A stretch of DNA of 64,000 bases, taken from positions 1 through 64,000 of the forward strand of contig NZ_CP073764.1 of the NCBI RefSeq assembly GCF_019343105.1. Direction: 5' to 3'. Source of the stretch: Methylovirgula sp. HY1 (GTDB lineage: Bacteria; Pseudomonadota; Alphaproteobacteria; Rhizobiales; Beijerinckiaceae). Of this stretch, positions 26,946-35,622 are shown one piece after another (the stretch's first letter is position 1; the number at the start of each line of letters is the position of its first letter). Made by a program: the position numbers and the translations under genes. The notes beneath the pieces were generated by a model that did not search any database, was not told where the DNA came from, and saw only the letters and a program-made list of their open reading frames with translations.

Positions 26946-28157
26946 ATGATCAAGATCAAGGTCGAAAATCCCGTCGTCGAACTCGATGGCGACGAGATGA
27001 CCAGGATCATCTGGCATGATATCCGCGAAAAGCTCATCCATCCCTATCTCGACATCAAGCTCGACTATTATGACCTCTCGATCGAGAACCGCGACGCGAC
27101 CAATGATCAGGTGACCGTCGATGCGGCCAATGCGATCAAGAAACATGGCGTCGGGGTGAAATGCGCGACGATCACGCCGGACGAGGCGCGGGTCGAGGAA
27201 TTCAAGCTCAAGGAGATGTGGAAGTCGCCGAATGGCACGATCCGCAATATTCTGGGCGGTGTCATCTTCCGCGAACCGATCATCTGCCGCAACGTGCCGC
27301 GCCTGGTGCCCGGCTGGACGAAACCGATCGTCGTCGGTCGCCATGCCTTCGGCGATCAGTATCGGGCGACCGATTTCAAAGTGCCCGGCAAGGGCCGTCT
27401 CACCATCCGATTCGAGGGCGATGACGGCAAAGTGATCGAGAAAGAGGTCTTCGCCTTTCCCGGCGCCGGCGTTGCCCTCTCGATGTATAATCTCGATGAT
27501 TCGATCCGGGATTTCGCCCGAGCCTCGCTGAATTATGGGCTGATCCGGCATTATCCCGTCTATCTTTCGACCAAGAATACGATTCTGAAAGCCTATGATG
27601 GCCGCTTCAAGGATCTGTTTCAGGAGGTCTTCGAGAAGGAATTCAAGACCCAATATGCCGAGGCCGGCCTCACCTACGAGCATCGGCTGATCGACGACAT
27701 GGTCGCTTCCTCGCTCAAATGGTCGGGCGGCTATCTTTGGGCCTGCAAGAATTACGACGGCGACGTCCAGTCCGACACGGTGGCGCAGGGTTTTGGCTCT
27801 CTCGGCCTGATGACGTCCGTGCTGATGACGCCGGACGGGGCGACCGTCGAGGCGGAAGCCGCGCATGGCACGGTGACACGGCATTATCGCGAGCATCAGA
27901 AGGGCAAGGAGACGTCGACCAATTCGATCGCCTCTATTTTCGCCTGGACGCGAGGGCTGGCGCATCGCGGCAAGCTCGATGGGAATGAAGCGCTCGCGAC
28001 ATTCGCCACGACCTTGGAAAGGGTCTGTGTCGACACGGTCGAGGCCGGATTCATGACCAAGGATCTCGCGCTTCTCGTCGGGGCGGACCAGAGATGGCTG
28101 TCGACGAGCGGTTTCCTCGACAAAGTTGCCGAAAATCTGCGCAAAGCGATCGCCTAG
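26946..28157 (+). CDS. icd: NADP-dependent isocitrate dehydrogenase
   Basis: A 403-residue enzyme of the eukaryotic-like (type II) homodimeric IDH group used by most Alphaproteobacteria. The N-terminus [19 protein letters not shown] and the [17 protein letters not shown] substrate block with its Ser/Asn contacts are clear, as is [20 protein letters not shown] near residue 305. It oxidises isocitrate to 2-oxoglutarate in the TCA cycle. The stop codon is embedded in the first bases of a mosaic repeat (TAGAGCATG). Confidence 0.97.
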   Translation: MIKIKVENPVVELDGDEMTRIIWHDIREKLIHPYLDIKLDYYDLSIENRDATNDQVTVDAANAIKKHGVGVKCATITPDEARVEEFKLKEMWKSPNGTIRNILGGVIFREPIICRNVPRLVPGWTKPIVVGRHAFGDQYRATDFKVPGKGRLTIRFEGDDGKVIEKEVFAFPGAGVALSMYNLDDSIRDFARASLNYGLIRHYPVYLSTKNTILKAYDGRFKDLFQEVFEKEFKTQYAEAGLTYEHRLIDDMVASSLKWSGGYLWACKNYDGDVQSDTVAQGFGSLGLMTSVLMTPDGATVEAEAAHGTVTRHYREHQKGKETSTNSIASIFAWTRGLAHRGKLDGNEALATFATTLERVCVDTVEAGFMTKDLALLVGADQRWLSTSGFLDKVAENLRKAIA

Positions 28158-28268
28158 AGCATGTTCCGGAAAAGTTGCACGACTTTTCCGACCAAGAACA
28201 TGCTCCAGCTTATTGATTTGGAGCGTTTTCTTCTCGATCGGGTGATTCCACCGATCGGAAAACGCTCT
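28156..28268. repeat. Mosaic palindromic repeat, copy 5
   Basis: The repeat begins inside the icd stop codon. Module order is AGAGCATGTTCCGGAAAAGT, its GACTTTTCC partner, GAACATGCTCCAGCTTATTG, then GGAGCGTTTTC and the CGATCGGGTGATTCCACCGA hairpin with AAAACGCTCT. This is the most complete two-hairpin form and can serve as a reference for the family. It probably also forms the transcript end of icd. Confidence 0.85.
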
Positions 28269-28432
28269 AAACGATAGTTTTCCGTGTGTTGGTTATCCCC
28301 AGGGTCCCCCGACAATCAGCAGACAGGGCAAAACATCGATATTACGCGAGATTGGTCCTGCGGCCGATTGTCTGACGCTGCTTATGTCGTTATAAGGCCG
28401 GCGGTTTAGGTTGGATTTGGGGAGACTCGAAA

Positions 28433-28852
28433 GTGCCGGCCGAAACAATTGATGCGGATTACCGTCCGTCGGAAGACGAACCCTTTATGAATGATCGCCA
28501 GCGCGATTATTTTCGGCGCAAGCTGAATGGCTGGAAGGAGGATATCCTCCGCGAAAGCCGCGAGACGCTGGCGGTTCTTCAAAACGAAAACGAGAATTTG
28601 CCCGATCTCGCCGATCGGGCTTCGTCGGAAACCGATCGCGCCATCGAATTGCGCGCGCGTGATCGTCAGCGCAAGCTGATTGCGAAGATCGATGCCGCAC
28701 TCGGCCGGCTCGATGACGGCACCTATGGCTATTGCGAGGAGACCGGCGAGCCGATTTCACTTAAGCGGCTTGATGCGCGGCCGATCGCGACTTTGTCGAT
28801 CGAGGCGCAGGAACGCCACGAAAGGCGTGAGCGAGTCTATCGCGATCCGTGA
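28433..28852 (+). CDS. dksA: DksA/TraR-family transcription factor, cysteine-poor form
   Basis: A 139-residue DksA homologue that modulates RNA polymerase together with ppGpp. An N-terminal coiled coil (DYFRRKLNGWKEDILRESRE, then NLPDLADRASSETDRA) carries the DxxDxA tip acids in DLADRA. The zinc-finger region YGYCEETGEPISLKRL...IEAQERHE keeps only the first of four cysteines, as in alphaproteobacterial members. The start codon is GTG with GGGGAG 7-9 nt upstream. It is a single gene between icd and a TauE-like permease. Confidence 0.9.
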   Translation: MPAETIDADYRPSEDEPFMNDRQRDYFRRKLNGWKEDILRESRETLAVLQNENENLPDLADRASSETDRAIELRARDRQRKLIAKIDAALGRLDDGTYGYCEETGEPISLKRLDARPIATLSIEAQERHERRERVYRDP

Positions 28853-29180
28853 GATTTTTCGAGAAAATCGGTCGAAGCAAAGCGGGCATCCCGCAGTCTT
28901 GTTGAAGCGCCGTTTCGCAAGTGTGTGCATCCGCCCGCGGGTGTCACTCCGCATCGCCTGCCCCGTCATCGCGACGCCGCGTATGCTGAAGGCCGCCGAG
29001 GATATGGCGAAATCCGATCCGCAATACGAAGCCCAATGACGCCTTGACCGATTCGGTCGCTGCCTCGCCGGCGAGGCCCCGCCAGTCGAAGTTTACGCTC
29101 GTGACGATGGTGGATGCGCGTGTTGCGATGGACGACGACGTCCGTCTCAGGATCGCGCCGGCGAGGGGCAGGGCTGACCT
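28853..29180. other. Gene-free gap after dksA
   Basis: The 328-bp interval shows no frame with family similarity and none of the repeat families found elsewhere. Short open frames cross it (for example 28680-29039) but only as shadows of dksA. The promoter of the downstream permease may lie at its distal end. Confidence 0.4.
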
Positions 29181-29915
29181 GTGATCATGGACGGGATGAC
29201 GCTGAAAGTGGGGGCGGTGCTCTTTTTTGCCTCCCTCATTCGTTCAACTTTTGGATTCGGCGAGGCGTTGGTGGCCGTGCCGCTGCTCGCCTTCCTTATG
29301 CCGATCCAAGTCGCGGCACCCGTTGCGGCGCTCACCTCCATCACCGTGGCCGGCATTGTGCTCGCGCAGGATTGGTCCGAGGTGCAGGCCCGCAGCGCCG
29401 GCTGGCTCGTCTTCTCGACCTTGTTCGGGATTCCCCTGGGCTTGCTGCTGCTGACCCGGATGCCGGAGCCGGTCGTCAAGGCGGCCCTAGCGATCGTGAT
29501 CATCGGTTTCTCTGTCTTTTCGCTGGTGAGCAAACGCAAAGTCGCTCTGAGGAACGACCGGATGGCGTGGCTGTTTGGATTCGGCGCCGGAGTGTTGGGT
29601 GGCGCTTATGGCATGAACGGTCCTCCGCTGGCGGTTTACGGCACACTCCGGGGATGGTCGCCCCACCATTTCCGCGCCACGTTGCAGGGCTATTTCCTGC
29701 CGGCCAGTCTGATGGGGATGGGCGGTTATTGGCTGGCCGGCCTCTGGACGCCGGTGGTGACGCACGACTATCTGGTTTCGCTACCGGCGGTGGTGCCGGG
29801 AATTTTCGCGGGCCGATACATCAACCGACGGATGCTCGGTTCGCGTTTTGTCGTCTTCGTCCATGCCGGTCTCGCGCTGATCGGCGCTCTATTGCTGATG
29901 CAGGCTCTGTCGTGA
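29181..29915 (+). CDS. TauE/SafE-family sulfite/anion permease
   Basis: A 244-residue membrane protein with about eight hydrophobic segments in two repeats. SLIRSTFGFGEALVAVPLLA and FGAGVLGGAYGMNGPPLAVY are the twin TauE/SafE motifs. The family exports or imports small sulfonates and other anions. No sulfur metabolism gene is near. The reading frame opens with GTG at 29181, with ATG at 29187 and 29196 as alternatives. Confidence 0.88.
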   Translation: MIMDGMTLKVGAVLFFASLIRSTFGFGEALVAVPLLAFLMPIQVAAPVAALTSITVAGIVLAQDWSEVQARSAGWLVFSTLFGIPLGLLLLTRMPEPVVKAALAIVIIGFSVFSLVSKRKVALRNDRMAWLFGFGAGVLGGAYGMNGPPLAVYGTLRGWSPHHFRATLQGYFLPASLMGMGGYWLAGLWTPVVTHDYLVSLPAVVPGIFAGRYINRRMLGSRFVVFVHAGLALIGALLLMQALS

Positions 29916-30106
29916 TGGCGACGGTCACCGCTGCCCGGGAGGCCCGGAGAAATCCGCGCGCTCCCATTCTGTCGGTTTCGGAAATTGCTTCCTATATAAG
30001 GGTGCGTTACGTTCCTTAGAACTTGTCCAGTCCGCGCCGCCGCCGTCCGCGGTCGCGGGCCGCCCCCCACCCTTTGAAGCGCATGCGCTTGGAAGCGAAG
30101 AAGCGA

Positions 30107-31426
30107 ATGTCTGGTGCCAAATCCGCCGCGGCGACTGCCGCGCTTAAGTCCGCGCCGCCGCCGCAGGGTCCTGCCGTCACGCAGGCGAAGCTCGACAATG
30201 GCCTCGATATCGTGGTGATCCCGGATCACCGCGCGCCGGTCGTGACCCATATGGTCTGGTATCGCAATGGTTCGGCTGACGATCCGCCAGGCAAGTCGGG
30301 CATCGCGCATTTTCTCGAACATCTGATGTTCAAGGGAACGCAGAAGAACCCGCAGGGCAAGTTCTCCGAATTGATCGCCGATCTCGGCGGCCAGGAGAAT
30401 GCCTTCACCTCGAATGATTACACCGCCTATTTCCAGCGCGTCGCCAAGGACCATCTCTCGGTCTGCATGGATTATGAGGCGGATCGGATGACCGGCCTCG
30501 TCCTCACCGACGAGATTGTCGCGCCGGAGCGCGATGTCGTGCTCGAAGAGCGGCGCATGCGCACCGATTCGGATCCGTCCGACCAGCTCAACGAGGCTGT
30601 GCAGGCGGCGCTTTTCTCGCATCATCCCTATGGCACGCCGATCATCGGCTGGAGCCATGAGATCGAGAGCCTCGGGCGCGATGACGCCTTGGCCTATTAC
30701 AACCGCTTCTACACGCCGGAAAACGCGATTCTGGTCGTTGCCGGCGATGTCGCGCCCAATGCCGCGATTGATCTCGCCGCGAAAATCTATGGCGTGATTC
30801 CGGCCAGGGGCGAGGCGCCGCAGCGGTTTCGCCGGCGTGAGCCGGAGCCGCGCGCGCATCGGCTCGTTACGCTCGCCGACGAAAAGGTCGAGCAGCCGTC
30901 GCATCAATCGGTCTATCTGGTGCCGTCCTATCGCACCGCCAAGCCAGGCGAGGCGGATGCGCTCGAAGTGCTCGCGCATGTTCTCGGCGGCGGCCAGACG
31001 AGCCTGTTGTTCAAGGCGCTCGTCGTCGACAAGCGCGTCGCCGTTTCGGTCGGCGCGCATTATGCCGGCACGGCGGTCGATGACACGCGCTTTTATGTCC
31101 ATGGCATGCCGGCGCCGGGCGTTTCGCTCGAAACCCTCGATGGCGAAATCGAACGCGTCATCGCCGAAGTGGCGGAAAAGGGAATCAGCGAAGAGGATCT
31201 GGCGCGCGCCAAGACGCGGCTCGTCGCCGATGCCATCTATGCGCAGGACAATCAGGCGACGCTCGGCCGCTGGTACGGCTCGTCACTGGCCACTGGCCTC
31301 GGCCTTGCCGATGTTTTGCATTGGCCGGAACAGATCGAGGCGGTGAGCGCCGCCGATGTCATGAAAGCCACCCGTTGGCTCGACAAAAGGCGCAGCGTGA
31401 CCGGCTTCCTCCTGCCGGCCGCGTGA
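30107..31426 (+). CDS. M16-family zinc peptidase (catalytic member of a pair)
   Basis: A peptidase of the pitrilysin/insulinase family, about 440 residues from the ATG at 30107. The inverted zinc motif HFLEH (in GIAHFLEHLMFKGT) and the distal Glu (in ERDVVLEERRMR) are intact. The N-terminal Ala/Pro-rich segment contains no clear signal peptide. The frame is open back to a TTG at 30023 and an ATG at 30083, so the start is uncertain. It is paired with a second M16 gene 191 bp downstream, as usual for the bacterial heterodimeric form. Confidence 0.9.
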   Translation: MSGAKSAAATAALKSAPPPQGPAVTQAKLDNGLDIVVIPDHRAPVVTHMVWYRNGSADDPPGKSGIAHFLEHLMFKGTQKNPQGKFSELIADLGGQENAFTSNDYTAYFQRVAKDHLSVCMDYEADRMTGLVLTDEIVAPERDVVLEERRMRTDSDPSDQLNEAVQAALFSHHPYGTPIIGWSHEIESLGRDDALAYYNRFYTPENAILVVAGDVAPNAAIDLAAKIYGVIPARGEAPQRFRRREPEPRAHRLVTLADEKVEQPSHQSVYLVPSYRTAKPGEADALEVLAHVLGGGQTSLLFKALVVDKRVAVSVGAHYAGTAVDDTRFYVHGMPAPGVSLETLDGEIERVIAEVAEKGISEEDLARAKTRLVADAIYAQDNQATLGRWYGSSLATGLGLADVLHWPEQIEAVSAADVMKATRWLDKRRSVTGFLLPAA

Positions 31427-31429
31427 AAA

Positions 31430-31558
31430 CCCTCTTCCGCTGGAAGAGGGTCGCTTGCCAAGCAAGCCGGGGGAGGGGTTGCGCGGCCGCTCATTTGTAA
31501 AGGTCGTACCCCCTCATCCGCCCCGATGTGCGGGGCACCTTCTCCCACAGGGAGAAGG
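31430..31558. repeat. Intergenic hairpin repeats between the two M16 genes
   Basis: Three perfect stems stand in a row: CCCTCTTCC/GGAAGAGGG at 31430-31450, CCCCG/CGGGG near 31521-31535, and CCTTCTCCC/GGGAGAAGG at 31538-31558. These are the common Rhizobiales intergenic repeats containing CCTCATCCG. They may stabilise the upstream mRNA or lower expression of the second gene relative to the first. Confidence 0.75.
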
Positions 31559-31617
31559 TTCGCGCACCGACGGTTGAAGGCGCTTCCGTCAACACGAACT
31601 CGTTTTGGACAAACACC

Positions 31618-32922
31618 ATGACCCTATCCGCCAGCACATCCTTGAAGTCGGAGTCCCGCGCCGAGGCTTCACGCGCCGCCGCCGTGCAGAAAGTCATGTC
31701 CAAGGGCGGCATAGAGGTCTGGCTCGTCGAAGATTATGCCGTGCCGCTGGTCGCTTTGGAGTTTGCCTTCCGAGGTGGCGCGTCGCAAGATCCGGCCGGC
31801 AAACCGGGCGTCGCCTCGCTTCTCGCCGGCCTGCTCGACGAAGGCGCGGGATCTTACGATTCGAACGCCTTTCATCAGGTGCTCGACGATTATGCGCTCG
31901 AAATTTCCTTCTCGGCCGATCGCGACATTCTTTCCGGCCGCATGCAGACTTTGGCGCGCCATACCGACAAGGCTTTCGAGCTGCTGCGGCTTTGCGTCAA
32001 CGAGGCAAGGCTCGACGACGAGCCCTTCGAACGGGTGAAGAGCCAGATCGCGGCCGGGCTGAAGCGCGAGATCAATGATCCAGATTATGCGGCGAGCCGC
32101 GCCTTCCGCCATTTCGCCTATCCGAGCCACCCTTATGGCGTGCCTGTGCGGGGTGATCTCAGCACGCTCGCCAATCTCACCCAGGCCGATCTCAACGCCA
32201 TGCGCGCCGCCACCTTCAGCCGCGGCGGCTTGAAGATCGCCGCCGTCGGCGCGATCGATGCGGCGACGCTCGCCAAACATATCGACGATGTCTTCGGTGC
32301 TTTGCCGGAGACGGCATCGCTTGCCGCCATCCCCGACACGGCGGTCGCCGGGATTGGCGCGCTGCATGTCATCGATCTCGACATTCCGCAATCGACGATC
32401 CGCTTCGGCCGCCAGGGCCTCGCCCGCAAGGATTCCGATTTCATTCCGGCGACGGTGGTCAATCATGTGCTCGGCGGCGGCGTCTTTTCGGCGCGGCTCT
32501 TCCGCGAAGTGCGCGAGAAGCGCGGGCTCGCCTATTCCGCCTATTCGCAGCTCGTCACTTATGATCACGGCGCCATGCTGACCGGCTCGACCTCGACGAA
32601 GAACGAGCGTGCGGCCGAGGCGATGGACGTTGTTCGCGACGAGATCCGCAGCCTCGCCGAACAAGGCCCGAGCGAAGAAGAGCTCGACAAGGCGAAGAAA
32701 TATCTCATCGGCTCTTATGCTTTGCGCTTCGACACGTCGACCAAGATCGCCGGCCAGCTCGTGCATTTGCAGACCGACGGCTACGACGTCGATTATCTCG
32801 ACGAGCGCAATAAGCTCTTCGCCGCGGTCTCGATGGAAGATGCGCAGCGCGCCTCCAGCCGCTTGCTCGACAAGGGCGAACTGCTGGTCGTCGTGGCGGG
32901 CCGTCCCGACGGGATGAAGTAG
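31618..32922 (+). CDS. M16-family protein lacking the zinc motif (non-catalytic partner)
   Basis: A 434-residue M16-fold protein. At the position where the partner has HFLEH, this one reads LLAGLLDEGAG, so it cannot bind catalytic zinc in the usual way. The C-terminal half keeps the family R/Y segment in REVREKRGLAYSAYS. Catalytic and inactive M16 subunits commonly form a heterodimer that encloses the substrate, which is the inferred role. The start at 31618 follows the hairpin repeats; upstream frame sequence encodes repeat DNA. Confidence 0.88.
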   Translation: MTLSASTSLKSESRAEASRAAAVQKVMSKGGIEVWLVEDYAVPLVALEFAFRGGASQDPAGKPGVASLLAGLLDEGAGSYDSNAFHQVLDDYALEISFSADRDILSGRMQTLARHTDKAFELLRLCVNEARLDDEPFERVKSQIAAGLKREINDPDYAASRAFRHFAYPSHPYGVPVRGDLSTLANLTQADLNAMRAATFSRGGLKIAAVGAIDAATLAKHIDDVFGALPETASLAAIPDTAVAGIGALHVIDLDIPQSTIRFGRQGLARKDSDFIPATVVNHVLGGGVFSARLFREVREKRGLAYSAYSQLVTYDHGAMLTGSTSTKNERAAEAMDVVRDEIRSLAEQGPSEEELDKAKKYLIGSYALRFDTSTKIAGQLVHLQTDGYDVDYLDERNKLFAAVSMEDAQRASSRLLDKGELLVVVAGRPDGMK

Positions 32923-32939
32923 GGAGGGGCGCTTATCCT

Positions 32940-33072
32940 TCCCCTGAAAGGGGAAGGTGTCACGCGGAGCGTGACGGATGGGGTCTTGGTGTCATCCTAT
33001 CTTCGGGGTTTGGCTCACCCCACCCGCCCCCGGATCATGTCCGGGGGCACCCTCCCCGTTTCGGGGAGGGAT
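32940..33072. repeat. Cluster of intergenic palindromes after the M16 pair
   Basis: The segment contains CTTCCCC/GGGGAAG, GTCACGC-GGA-GCGTGAC, CCCCCGGA-TCATG-TCCGGGGG and CCCTCCCC-GTTTC-GGGGAGGG. All are hairpin-forming and belong to the low-copy repeat types found between alphaproteobacterial genes. They separate the M16 operon from a convergent small exported protein gene. Confidence 0.7.
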
Positions 33073-33188
33073 TATGCGCCCAGCTTTCACCAGGACAAGG
33101 CGGCGCAAATCGCGCGGATCAGGGCACCGACGCAAGCCAGTGCCCAAAGCCGGTGCCCATCGCGCGTCGATGCTGTTGCAGGCCGATA

Positions 33189-33443
33189 TTATTGCGGCGC
33201 TGGCGTTTTCGGCATGGTCTTCGGCGGCATGGTTTTTTTCGACATCGCCTTGTGGGACTTCATCTTGGTGTGTTTCGCCGTGGCGCGCTTCATCTTATGC
33301 TTGGGATGCTTCATCATTTTATGCGGCATGCTTTTCGCGGTCTTGGCCGCCGGCGTGCCCGCGGTGGTGGTGGTCTGAGCCATTGCCGGCGCGATGGCGA
33401 CCGCGGATACCAAGAGCGCTGTAGCCAAAAATCTCTTCAACAT
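33189..33443 (-). CDS. Small exported Lys/Met/His-rich protein
   Basis: An 84-residue protein with a signal peptide (MLKRFLATALLVSAVAIAPAMAQ split at AMA-Q, about residue 22). The mature part of about 60 residues contains many Met, His and Lys (KSMPHKMMKHPKHKMKRA, then HTKMKSHKAMSKKTMPPK). The Met/His spacing resembles periplasmic Cu(I) or Cu(II) binding peptides, but the Lys-rich background is also compatible with simple cationic binding. No copper export gene is near. The upstream frame to 33605 lacks similarity. Confidence 0.65.
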   Translation of the reverse strand: MLKRFLATALLVSAVAIAPAMAQTTTTAGTPAAKTAKSMPHKMMKHPKHKMKRATAKHTKMKSHKAMSKKTMPPKTMPKTPAPQ

Positions 33444-33663
33444 CGCGAAATTCCTTCCTTGCCAGACGCTAAGGTCAAGCTGCGTCCAGAGTTGCAATGG
33501 CATTCTCCGAAAGTGCGGATTAACTGGAACTGAATGGATGAAGCGCGGTGCCGCAATATTTCGCGGGGCATTCGGTTCGACTATTTTGATGAAGATATCC
33601 ACCAAGTTTTTGACTTCGCGTCATAACTTGTCGGTCTGATGTGCCCCGGGCGAGACCAGACGC

Positions 33664-33801
33664 TAGAGCATGTTCCGGAAAAGTTGAATGACTTTTCCGA
33701 TAGTGTGACATTGGATATATCCGAGTTCTCATTTTTCAGACATCCGATATATCCGATGTCTCATTGATGAGAACACGCTCCAGCTTATTGATTTTGAGCG
33801 A
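33664..33801. repeat. Mosaic palindromic repeat, copy 6, abutting mutL
   Basis: Modules in order: AGAGCATGTTCCGGAAAAGT with its GACTTTTCCG partner, two palindromes of the GGATATATCCG/CGATATATCCG type, then CGCTCCAGCTTATTGATTTT and GAGCG. The copy ends about 7 bp before the TTG start of mutL, so the mutL ribosome site (GAGCGAGGA) partly derives from the repeat. Confidence 0.85.
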
Positions 33802-33807
33802 GGAAAA

Positions 33808-35619
33808 TTGGCCGTTCGCCGTCTCGATCCCATCCTCATCGACCGCATCGCGGCGGGCGAAGTCGTCGAGCGTCCGGCTTCGGCGGTAAAGGAATTGGTT
33901 GAGAATGCGCTCGATGCCGGGGCGAGCCGCGTCGAGATCGCGATCGAGGCCGGCGGCCGCCGGCTCATCCGCGTTGCCGACAATGGCGCCGGCATGAGCG
34001 GCGAGGATCTCGAACTCGCGGTCGAGCGCCATGCGACGTCGAAACTGCCCGACGGCGATCTTCTGGCGATCGCGACCTTGGGCTTTCGCGGCGAAGCGCT
34101 GCCGTCGATCGGCTCCGTCGCTTTGCTTGATATTGCGACGCGCTGCGAAGGCGCATCGCATGGCGTGAGCATCAAAATCGATCAGGGCTTGAAGCACAAA
34201 GTGATGCCGTCGCCGCAGCCGCGCGGCACCAAGGTCGAGGTGCGCGATCTTTTCGCCGCGACGCCGGCGCGGCTTAAGTTTCTGAAGAGCGATCGGGCCG
34301 AGGCACGCGCCATCGGCGATTGCGTGCAGCGTCTCGCCATGGCGCATCCCGATGTGCGCTTTGCGCTTTCCGGGCAAGATCTCTCGGGCTTCGATTATCC
34401 GGCCTGTGTCGGCGACGCGGCTTTGTTGCAGCGGCTCACGCAGGTGTTAGGAACTGATTTTCGGGCCAATGCATTGGCCGTCGATGCGCGACGCGAAGGC
34501 ATCGGGCTCGCCGGTTTTGCCGGCCTGCCGACTTGGCATCGCGCCAATGCCAGCGCGCAATATCTTTTCGTCAATGGCAGGCCGGTGCGCGACAAGCTCT
34601 TTGCCGGCGCGGTGCGGGCTGCCTATCAAGATTATCTGCCGCAGGGCCGCTACCCGGCGCTGGTGCTCTTCGTCGCCTGCGATCCTTCCGAGGTCGATGT
34701 CAATGTGCATCCGGCCAAGGCGGAAGTGCGGTTTCGCGATTCCGGCCTGGTGCGCGGCCTCGTCATCGGCGCGTTGAAACAGGTGCTCGAAGCGACGCGC
34801 CGCGCGACGCCGAACAATGCCGCCGCCGCGCTCGATATTTTGGCGCGGCGCCAGGCGGGCAATGGCGCCTTCGCCCAGCATTGGCCGGGACAAAGCCGCG
34901 GCTGGGACGCCGCCACTTCGCCGGCCAATCCGGGACGGGCGGAAGGAATGGCGGAAGCCTCCGCTGTTTTCGAAAATTTCGCGATGCCGAGCGCCGATGT
35001 GCGGGCACAAATGCAGACCGACATTGGCGATGCCGCGGCGCCGCTCGGCGTCGCACGCGCGCAGATCCATGAGACCTATATTATCGCGCAGACGCAGGAC
35101 GGCTTGGTGATCGTCGATCAACATGCCGCGCATGAGCGCATCGTCTATGAGCGGCTGAAGGACGCGCGGACCAGACAGCGCGTCGATCGGCAAATGCTGC
35201 TGGTGCCGGCGATCGTGGAATTGGATGAAGCATCCGTCGCAAGGCTGCTCGATGCGGCGCCATTGCTTGCCGAATTCGGTCTCGTCGTCGAAGGTTTCGG
35301 TCCCGGCGCGGTGGCCGTGCGCGAGCAGCCGAGCCTGTTGAAACTCTCCGACATGGGACGCCTCATCCGCGATCTCGCCGATGGGCTCGCCGAAGATGGT
35401 TCCGCGAGCCAGCCGCTCGAACGGCGGCTCGAAAATATGCTGGCGACGCTCGCCTGCCATCATTCGGTCCGGGCAGGGCGTAGGCTCACGCCTGATGAGA
35501 TGAATGCGCTGTTGCGTGAAATGGAGACGACGCCCGGCGCCGGCCAATGCAATCATGGCCGCCCGACTTATGTCGAACTGAAGCTCGCCGATGTCGAGCG
35601 CCTGTTCGGGCGCAAATAG
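33808..35619 (+). CDS. mutL: DNA mismatch repair protein MutL
   Basis: A 603-residue protein. The GHKL ATPase domain shows IAAGEVVERPASAVKELVENALDAG in two blocks, DNGAGM and GFRGEALPSI; the C-terminal dimerisation domain contains QTQDGLVIVDQHAAHERIVYE. It couples MutS mismatch recognition to downstream repair. A TTG start fits exactly at the conserved AVRRLDP position and has GCGAGGA just upstream. The gene follows a mosaic repeat directly. Confidence 0.95.
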   Translation: MAVRRLDPILIDRIAAGEVVERPASAVKELVENALDAGASRVEIAIEAGGRRLIRVADNGAGMSGEDLELAVERHATSKLPDGDLLAIATLGFRGEALPSIGSVALLDIATRCEGASHGVSIKIDQGLKHKVMPSPQPRGTKVEVRDLFAATPARLKFLKSDRAEARAIGDCVQRLAMAHPDVRFALSGQDLSGFDYPACVGDAALLQRLTQVLGTDFRANALAVDARREGIGLAGFAGLPTWHRANASAQYLFVNGRPVRDKLFAGAVRAAYQDYLPQGRYPALVLFVACDPSEVDVNVHPAKAEVRFRDSGLVRGLVIGALKQVLEATRRATPNNAAAALDILARRQAGNGAFAQHWPGQSRGWDAATSPANPGRAEGMAEASAVFENFAMPSADVRAQMQTDIGDAAAPLGVARAQIHETYIIAQTQDGLVIVDQHAAHERIVYERLKDARTRQRVDRQMLLVPAIVELDEASVARLLDAAPLLAEFGLVVEGFGPGAVAVREQPSLLKLSDMGRLIRDLADGLAEDGSASQPLERRLENMLATLACHHSVRAGRRLTPDEMNALLREMETTPGAGQCNHGRPTYVELKLADVERLFGRK

Positions 35620-35622
35620 GCG

